Assembly: GCA_003417655.1 (NCBI GenBank)
Contig: QVMW01000020.1
Span: 1 to 54,818 of the forward strand
Source of the DNA: Rhodobacteraceae bacterium 63075
GTDB lineage: Bacteria > Pseudomonadota > Alphaproteobacteria > Rhodobacterales > Rhodobacteraceae
Reading direction: 5' to 3'
Length of the DNA: 54,818 nt
Both the position numbers and the translations under genes were made by a program. Of this stretch, positions 50,372 to 54,818 are shown piece by piece. Each line of letters starts with the position of its first letter. Within the stretch, counting starts at the first letter, position 1. The notes under the pieces were generated by a model that saw nothing but the letters and a program-made list of their open reading frames with translations, was not told where the DNA came from and made no database searches.

Positions 50372-52439
50372 AGCTCGCTTCGAAGGATTTCGTTTACTGT
50401 CTGGAATTGAATTTGATTTCTCCACTGATCCAAAGCGAAATATTACTGTTATTCGCGCGGCAAATGAGAGTGGCAAAACCACGATGCTGACGGCATTACA
50501 GTGGGGGCTTTATGGCGATGACGCATTGCCGAAAGGATACTCTTTGCGCCGCATGGACCTCGCTCCGGGCCAGCCTGCTACGACCCGCGTCGAAATCGAA
50601 TATGAGATCGACGGACGCACAGGCCCTAAGCGCTATCGGCTAGTGAGGCGGGTGGAAACACTAGGTGGCAGCAAGAATCGAGCGGGTTCGCGCGTGGAGC
50701 TTTATGAAGTGACCGCTGCCGGTCTCGACGAGCTTCCTAGCCCAACGAACCACATTCAGCAGCACTTGCCGTCGGAGCTCAGAGAGGTCTTCTTCACGGA
50801 CGGAGATCGCGCGCTAAGTTTTATCGAGGGTGCGAAGTCCGCACAACAACACAAGGTTCGAGCAGCTATTGAACGTATGATGGGCCTGTCGCTTCTCGAA
50901 GCGACGATTGACCACGTTAAGAATATTGAACGACAGCTTCGCAATCGGTTCGACAAGGAAGCTGGAAATGCTGAGACGCGAATAATTGAGGAAGAAATTG
51001 AGAAGATCGAAAACAGTATTCCCGCAAAGTCTACAGAGCTTGAAACTACTAAGGACAAGGTCTCAAACCTCACTGAAAAACGCGACCAAGCCGACAGCGA
51101 CCTTCAAGATGCATTAAGCGCAGGAAATCGAGAGGAATTATCAAGGGATCTTGTGAATACAAAGCGTCAACGCGAAAGGCTGGAAGAGCAACGCAAGTCT
51201 ACAGAGAAAAGGCAGGCTGATCTACTAAGCACGGAGCTTCTGTCTCGGCACCTGATGGCTAAGACTTTCAAGAAAGCTGGAGGCATTCTGGACGAGCTTC
51301 GTAAAAAGGGCCAAATTCCCAACAAGACGGTGCCCATCTTGGAAGACAGGCTAGAGCACTCGGATTGTATCTGTGGAGAGTCGCTAGATGGCTCAACTCC
51401 TGATGGTGCGCGTAGGCGAAAATATATTGAGGACCTGATTCGAGATAGTAGGGAGGCCGATGATTTACGCTCCAAGGTTTCCGACCTTTATTACCAGGCA
51501 AGGTCGCTTTTTTCAGGAAAGCCTGAGAGTTGGAGCGAGCTTTATTCTAAAGCTTTTGATGAACGTCAGCGTATTGCCGCAGTCTACAAGGATATCGGTG
51601 AGAGCGAGGCCGAAATCGAGGCTAAACTTGAAAAGATTCCAGATGTAAATGTCCAACGTCTACGCGAAATCAAGAAAACCTACGAGAAGCAACTTCGTGA
51701 TGAAGTTGTGAGAGAGACTGAGCTTAGTAGAGATATAAAAATCCTAAAGGAGAAACGCACAGATTTTGAAAAAAAGTTTCATGTTATTTCTGCTAAGGTC
51801 TCAAAAGGAGAGAAAATTGCACGCGAGCTGAGCGTCGCGACAGACATTCGGTCCGTCGTCGAGAGGTCTCTTGAGCGAATGAAGACAGTGGAAGTTCAAG
51901 CCGTGTCCGCACGAATGAATGATCACTTCTTGTCAATGATTGGGGCCGACCGCGAAAGTTCGCTAATCACGAGAGCTGAGATAACGCCTGAATTCAGAAT
52001 TGTTGTGTATGGCAGGAACGATTTGGAGCTTGATCCTTCCATGGACCTGAATGGCGCGTCGAGACGTGCGTTGACAATTTCATTTGTTCTCGCACTTACG
52101 GAGATTAGTGGCGTGGAGGGTCCGAATGTTATCGACACGCCGCTTGGAATGATGGCGGGTTTTGTGAAGAGCGAGGTGGTTCGCACTGCCGCTGACAACA
52201 GCAGCCAGCTTGTTCTATTCCTTACTCACGATGAAATTAAGGGCTGCGAGGACATCCTGGATGAAAAGGCGTTTGTTGCTGCCACACTCACGAATCCGGT
52301 GCACTACCCACGAATTCTAAAAAACGACCCTGGAACAAAGGAGGCGATTATATTGCAGTGCGCGTGTGACCATAGGTCGGTATGTAAAATATGTGACAGA
52401 TATGAGTCATCAACCCAAGCTTTGGCGGAGACCGCATGA
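50358..52439 (+). CDS. DndD/SMC-like ATPase with possible zinc hook
   Basis: A 693-residue ABC-type ATPase of the RecF/Rad50/DndD kind. Walker A AANESGKTTM (about 34-43) follows the N-terminal strand pattern LKARFEGFRLLSG. Two long coiled coils (about 170-310 and 400-490) flank a centre with CICGESL (Cys337, Cys339), resembling the cysteine hook of Rad50 and DndD. The C-terminal signature LNGASRRALTISFVLAL and Walker B PNVIDTPLG complete the head. Related DndD proteins act in phosphorothioation or its restriction. The position after the helicase suggests a DNA-sensing motor of the effector module. ATG 50358 has AAGGAGG upstream. Confidence 0.82.
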   Translation: MRILKARFEGFRLLSGIEFDFSTDPKRNITVIRAANESGKTTMLTALQWGLYGDDALPKGYSLRRMDLAPGQPATTRVEIEYEIDGRTGPKRYRLVRRVETLGGSKNRAGSRVELYEVTAAGLDELPSPTNHIQQHLPSELREVFFTDGDRALSFIEGAKSAQQHKVRAAIERMMGLSLLEATIDHVKNIERQLRNRFDKEAGNAETRIIEEEIEKIENSIPAKSTELETTKDKVSNLTEKRDQADSDLQDALSAGNREELSRDLVNTKRQRERLEEQRKSTEKRQADLLSTELLSRHLMAKTFKKAGGILDELRKKGQIPNKTVPILEDRLEHSDCICGESLDGSTPDGARRRKYIEDLIRDSREADDLRSKVSDLYYQARSLFSGKPESWSELYSKAFDERQRIAAVYKDIGESEAEIEAKLEKIPDVNVQRLREIKKTYEKQLRDEVVRETELSRDIKILKEKRTDFEKKFHVISAKVSKGEKIARELSVATDIRSVVERSLERMKTVEVQAVSARMNDHFLSMIGADRESSLITRAEITPEFRIVVYGRNDLELDPSMDLNGASRRALTISFVLALTEISGVEGPNVIDTPLGMMAGFVKSEVVRTAADNSSQLVLFLTHDEIKGCEDILDEKAFVAATLTNPVHYPRILKNDPGTKEAIILQCACDHRSVCKICDRYESSTQALAETA

Positions 52440-52879
52440 TGGATAATACGTTTGCAGGACAAGACATAAACATTGATGAGGACTTTCGCGAACGTATTGA
52501 GGCGATTGTCCAACTTCGAGAAGGCCGATCGGCTTCGGCCGTCCATCAACCTTTCCGGCGCAACGTTGATATCTGGTTTTTTGCTATCATGATCGCTGTG
52601 CAAAAGGGCCTTAAGCCCACCGGGCCTTCAGGGAAGACTTACAAGGCTGCTGAGGGCGTTGTTCTTGGGTCGGACCAGTGGCGGCCTACTGCTCTCACAT
52701 TGCTCGCGATTGCTGAGAAAGATGATGTAAGTGTAATTGACTCGCCTTCTGAGATGATGCGGATCGCGAATGGCTATGCGCACGCAGGTTTGCCAGAAGT
52801 CTTTTCTATGCTTGATAGTAGGGGTGAAGATACTGCTCTCGACTACCTTTGCGATGAGGTCGAGAGTCTGGTTGCATGA
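52436..52879 (+). CDS. Last gene of the defence operon, unknown
   Basis: A 147-residue protein, coupled to the SMC-like gene by an ATGA overlap. It is mostly helical, with a conserved-looking middle (FRRNVDIWFFAIMIAVQKGL and DQWRPTALTLLAIAE) and an acidic C-terminus. No catalytic motif is recognised. In dnd loci a small protein (DndE) accompanies DndD, but I see no clear DndE signature here. A nucleic-acid-binding or regulatory subunit of the ATPase is a reasonable guess. Confidence 0.7.
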   Translation: MMDNTFAGQDINIDEDFRERIEAIVQLREGRSASAVHQPFRRNVDIWFFAIMIAVQKGLKPTGPSGKTYKAAEGVVLGSDQWRPTALTLLAIAEKDDVSVIDSPSEMMRIANGYAHAGLPEVFSMLDSRGEDTALDYLCDEVESLVA

Positions 52880-52971
52880 CTTTCGTCACCCTGCCGTTTG
52901 TTGCATGGTTCTTCACCGTTACGGAGAGCTCTCTAGAAACTAGCAGAACGCCATGAGCTCTTGTAGCTCTG

Positions 52972-52996
52972 ACGTCGCGCTTCAGGAGCGCGACGT
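52972..52996. terminator. Stable hairpin downstream of the defence operon
   Basis: ACGTCGCGC (52972-52980) and GCGCGACGT (52988-52996) form a nine-base perfect stem with a seven-base loop, 93 bases after the last stop. There is no T-tract, so intrinsic termination would be weak; transcript-end protection or a protein-binding site is possible. The rest of 52880-53113 carries no gene. Confidence 0.4.
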
Positions 52997-53198
52997 GACC
53001 GATGAAATCCTGTCTTACTGTGCTGGAACGTCCGCTTGAGAGTGCCCGTTAACGCCAAGCAGGATACCTCTCGCGTTCGTTGGCAAACGAAGTCCAAGGC
53101 GCCCTCCCGCAACGTAAGCGCGATCTGGGGCCCACCTTCTTCTGACTTATGATTTCTGGGATTCCGTCCCTGTCTTGGAACAGGGAAGGAGTTTCTCC

Positions 53199-53600
53199 GT
53201 GGAGGATACGCTGGAGTTTTTCCGGTCGGGCGGAGCGGATAGCTCCGCTGCAGGTCGGCGGCGGTGGCCTGACGCGCTCAAGGCGCAAATCGTGGCGGAG
53301 ACGCTTGAGCCGGGTGCGACGGTTCGCGGTGTTGCCGCGCGCCATGGGCTGCGCGCGAACCGGCTCTCGGAATGGCGGCGTCTTGCGAAGGACGGCAAGC
53401 TGGTTCTTCCGGCGGCGGAAGGGCCACCCGGGTTCGCGCCGCTGATGCTGTGCGATGATGGGCATCCCGACGCGCCGCCCGAGGCCACATCGACCGCGGG
53501 CGCGCCTTTGATCGAGATCGCGGTCGGCGAGGTATCGATCCGTCTGGACGCGGGCACTTCGGCGGCACGGATTGCCGAGATCGTGCGGGCGGTGGGATGA
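53199..53600 (+). CDS. tnpA: IS66 accessory protein TnpA
   Basis: A 133-residue protein from GTG 53199, chosen because AAGGAG lies seven bases upstream; a TTG at 53175 gives eight more residues. The helix-turn-helix is RWPDALKAQIVAETLEPGAT followed by VRGVAARHGLRANRLSEWRR, the IS66 OrfA pattern. It is needed with TnpB and TnpC for transposition. It overlaps tnpB by four bases. Confidence 0.88.
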   Translation: MEDTLEFFRSGGADSSAAGRRRWPDALKAQIVAETLEPGATVRGVAARHGLRANRLSEWRRLAKDGKLVLPAAEGPPGFAPLMLCDDGHPDAPPEATSTAGAPLIEIAVGEVSIRLDAGTSAARIAEIVRAVG

Positions 53601-53959
53601 CGGACATGATCATGCCGACGCACAGGGTGCGCATCCTGGTGGCGACGCAGCCGGTCGATTTCCGTAAAGGCCATGACGGGTTGGCGGCGCTGGTTCAGTC
53701 TGTGCTTACGGAGGACCCGTTCACCGGCACGGTGTTCGTGTTCCGCTCGAAGCGGGCTGACCGGCTGAAGATCCTGTTCTGGGACGGGACCGGTTTGGTG
53801 ATGGCTTACAAGCGGCTGGAAGAGGCAACCTTCACCTGGCCGGCCATCCGGGACGGGGTGATGGCCCTGAACCGGGCGCAGTTCGAGGCGCTCTTCGCCG
53901 GCCTGGACTGGCGCCGGGTGAAGGCGCTGGAGGCACGCCGGCCGGCTGCGGCGGAGTGA
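53597..53959 (+). CDS. tnpB: IS66 accessory protein TnpB
   Basis: A 120-residue protein of the IS66 Orf2 family with the hallmark segments PVDFRKGHDGLAALV, FVFRSKRADRLKILFWDGTG and LVMAYKRLEEATFTWP. Full length. It assists the TnpC transposase. Coupled to tnpA by the ATGA overlap. Confidence 0.93.
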   Translation: MTDMIMPTHRVRILVATQPVDFRKGHDGLAALVQSVLTEDPFTGTVFVFRSKRADRLKILFWDGTGLVMAYKRLEEATFTWPAIRDGVMALNRAQFEALFAGLDWRRVKALEARRPAAAE

Positions 53960-54013
53960 CTCGGGCGGGCGAATTGGCGCGCATTTCCAGCCGGTTCAGG
54001 GTATATTCGGGGC

Positions 54014-54818
54014 ATGTCGGCCCTGCCTGATATCGACCTCTCGGCCATTCCCGAGGACCAGCGCGATGCAGTTGCTGCGCTGTTGCACGAGACGGTCAGC
54101 CTGAAGGAGGTCGTCAAGCGCCTCGAGCACCTGGTGGCCGAACTGAACCATGTCGTGCATGGCAAGAAATCCGAGAAGCTCGACGAGGACGATCGGCAAT
54201 TGGCGTTCGAGGACCTCAACGTGGCAATCTCCGAGGCCGAGGAACAGAAACAGGATCAAGCGCCCGGCGATGACACGCCGAAACGCAAACGGGTGGCCAG
54301 GCGCAACCGTGGCAACCTGCCCACAGACCTGCCGCGAATCGAGCAGGTCGTCGAGCCCGAGAGCCTGATATGCCCATGCGGCTGTGGTCAGATGCACAAG
54401 ATCGGCGAAGACCGCACCGAGCGGCTGGACATCGTGCCGGCGCAGCTGCGTGTGATCGTGACCGTCCGCCCCAAATATGCCTGCCGCGCCTGCACCGATG
54501 GCGTGACGCAGGCTCCGGCCCCGGCGGCCCTGATCGAGGGCGGTCTGCCGACCGAGGGCGCCATCGCGCACGTGCTGGTCAGCAAATATGCCGACCACCT
54601 GCCGTTATACCGCCAGAGCCAGATGCTCGCCCGGTCGGGTGTCACCATCGACCGCAGTACCCTGGCTAACTGGGTGGGCGTTGCGGGGTTCCACCTGCGG
54701 CCCGTCGTCGATCGGCTGGCCGAGCACCTGAAGGCGTCCACCAGGGTGTTCATGGACGAGACCAAGGCGCCGGTGCTCGATCCGGGGCTGGGACGGACCA
54801 AGACCGACTATCTCTGGG
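54014..54818 (+). CDS. tnpC: IS66 transposase TnpC, N-terminal part
   Basis: The frame opens at ATG 54014 and runs off the window after 268 codons. It shows the IS66 layout: a leucine-zipper-like start (ETVSLKEVVKRLEHLVAELN), a GKKSEKL motif, the zinc-finger segment CPCGCGQMHKIG...YACRAC, and the beginning of the DDE domain (ASTRVFMDETKAPVL with the first catalytic Asp). The catalytic remainder lies outside. Confidence 0.9.
   Translation, partial: MSALPDIDLSAIPEDQRDAVAALLHETVSLKEVVKRLEHLVAELNHVVHGKKSEKLDEDDRQLAFEDLNVAISEAEEQKQDQAPGDDTPKRKRVARRNRGNLPTDLPRIEQVVEPESLICPCGCGQMHKIGEDRTERLDIVPAQLRVIVTVRPKYACRACTDGVTQAPAPAALIEGGLPTEGAIAHVLVSKYADHLPLYRQSQMLARSGVTIDRSTLANWVGVAGFHLRPVVDRLAEHLKASTRVFMDETKAPVLDPGLGRTKTDYLW

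Larger units (their letters stand above)
53114..54818 (+). mobile_element. IS66-family element, cut by the window end
   Basis: The left end begins near GTAAGCGCGATCTGGGGC (53114), the GTAAGCG start typical of IS66 inverted repeats. It carries tnpA, tnpB and the first part of tnpC in the usual order. The right end lies outside the window. It directly follows the defence operon and has no visible decay. Confidence 0.8.

Noticed and set aside
41417..52879. A classical DndABCDE-DndFGH locus.
   Set aside because: No DndB-like repressor or clear DndE was found, and DUF4007 plus a very large ATPase precede the PP-loop gene, which fits the Ssp order better. The DndD-like ATPase lies in the downstream module.
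53175..54818. IS66 genes as part of the defence operon.
   Set aside because: They have their own inverted-repeat start at 53114, classic tnpABC order, and lie after a 230-base gap with a hairpin.
1..54818. CRISPR arrays.
   Set aside because: No set of regularly spaced identical repeats with unique spacers was found. The 27-base periodic sites at the hip promoters are operators with related, not unique, spacers of 11 bases.

Overview
The window is high-GC alphaproteobacterial DNA, most likely from the Rhodobacterales (Roseobacter-type bacteria). This rests on a tRNA-Cys-derived junction, a lytic transglycosylase of the type common in that group, a hydantoinase/TRAP-transport operon, and IS3, IS21, ISL3 and IS66 insertion sequences. 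It reads as an accessory region (genomic island or large plasmid segment) in which four physiological blocks are separated by insertion-sequence debris, followed by a dense defence and toxin-antitoxin island.

Region 1 (1-4.8 kb): the end of an unknown gene, a GspK-like minor pseudopilin, and the 3' half of a tRNA-Cys gene that looks like an integration junction. Then comes a helix-turn-helix, replication-initiator-like gene with internal palindromic repeats, a Fic-domain AMP transferase and an XRE-type regulator.

Region 2 (5-12.4 kb): a compact chaperone-usher operon of the Csu/spore-coat-U class. It has four tandem pilin paralogues, a periplasmic chaperone, an outer-membrane usher carrying an extra N-terminal lytic transglycosylase domain, and a tip-type subunit. 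The transglycosylase-usher fusion is one of the two most unusual features of the window.

Region 3 (12.4-22.2 kb): nested IS3/IS21 elements, then signal transduction genes: a winged-helix regulator with a degenerate receiver, a LuxR-type response regulator, a small secreted molybdopterin-oxidoreductase-fold protein paired with a hybrid histidine kinase (PAS-HisKA-HATPase-REC-Hpt), and a lone receiver-like protein.

Region 4 (22.2-32.3 kb): broken ISL3 and IS3 transposases, then a tightly coupled seven-gene catabolic operon (hydantoinase/oxoprolinase A and B, TRAP transporter P-Q-M, GntR regulator, short-chain dehydrogenase), probably for uptake and opening of a cyclic amide or a related compound.

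Region 5 (32.3-41.4 kb): a mosaic of toxin-antitoxin and defence-type cargo: an AbiEi-like antitoxin cut at its 3' end by an IS21 remnant, two hipBA modules with strikingly phased operator arrays, an XRE/HipA-like pair, a possible M15-type protein and a uracil-DNA-glycosylase-like protein. Short copies of the 3' ends of two other genes lie between these modules, which suggests repeated insertion or exchange at gene ends.

Region 6 (41.4-52.9 kb): a phosphorothioation-type defence locus. A cysteine desulfurase (SspA-like) is divergent from sspB-, sspC- and sspD-like genes. These are followed without a break by a PLD-nuclease/SF2-helicase fusion, a 76-aa protein, a DndD/SMC-like ATPase with a possible zinc hook, and a 147-aa protein. 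The first part should place sulfur in the DNA backbone. The second is the likely restriction or interference module and is the best candidate for poorly described biology. The window ends inside an IS66 element.
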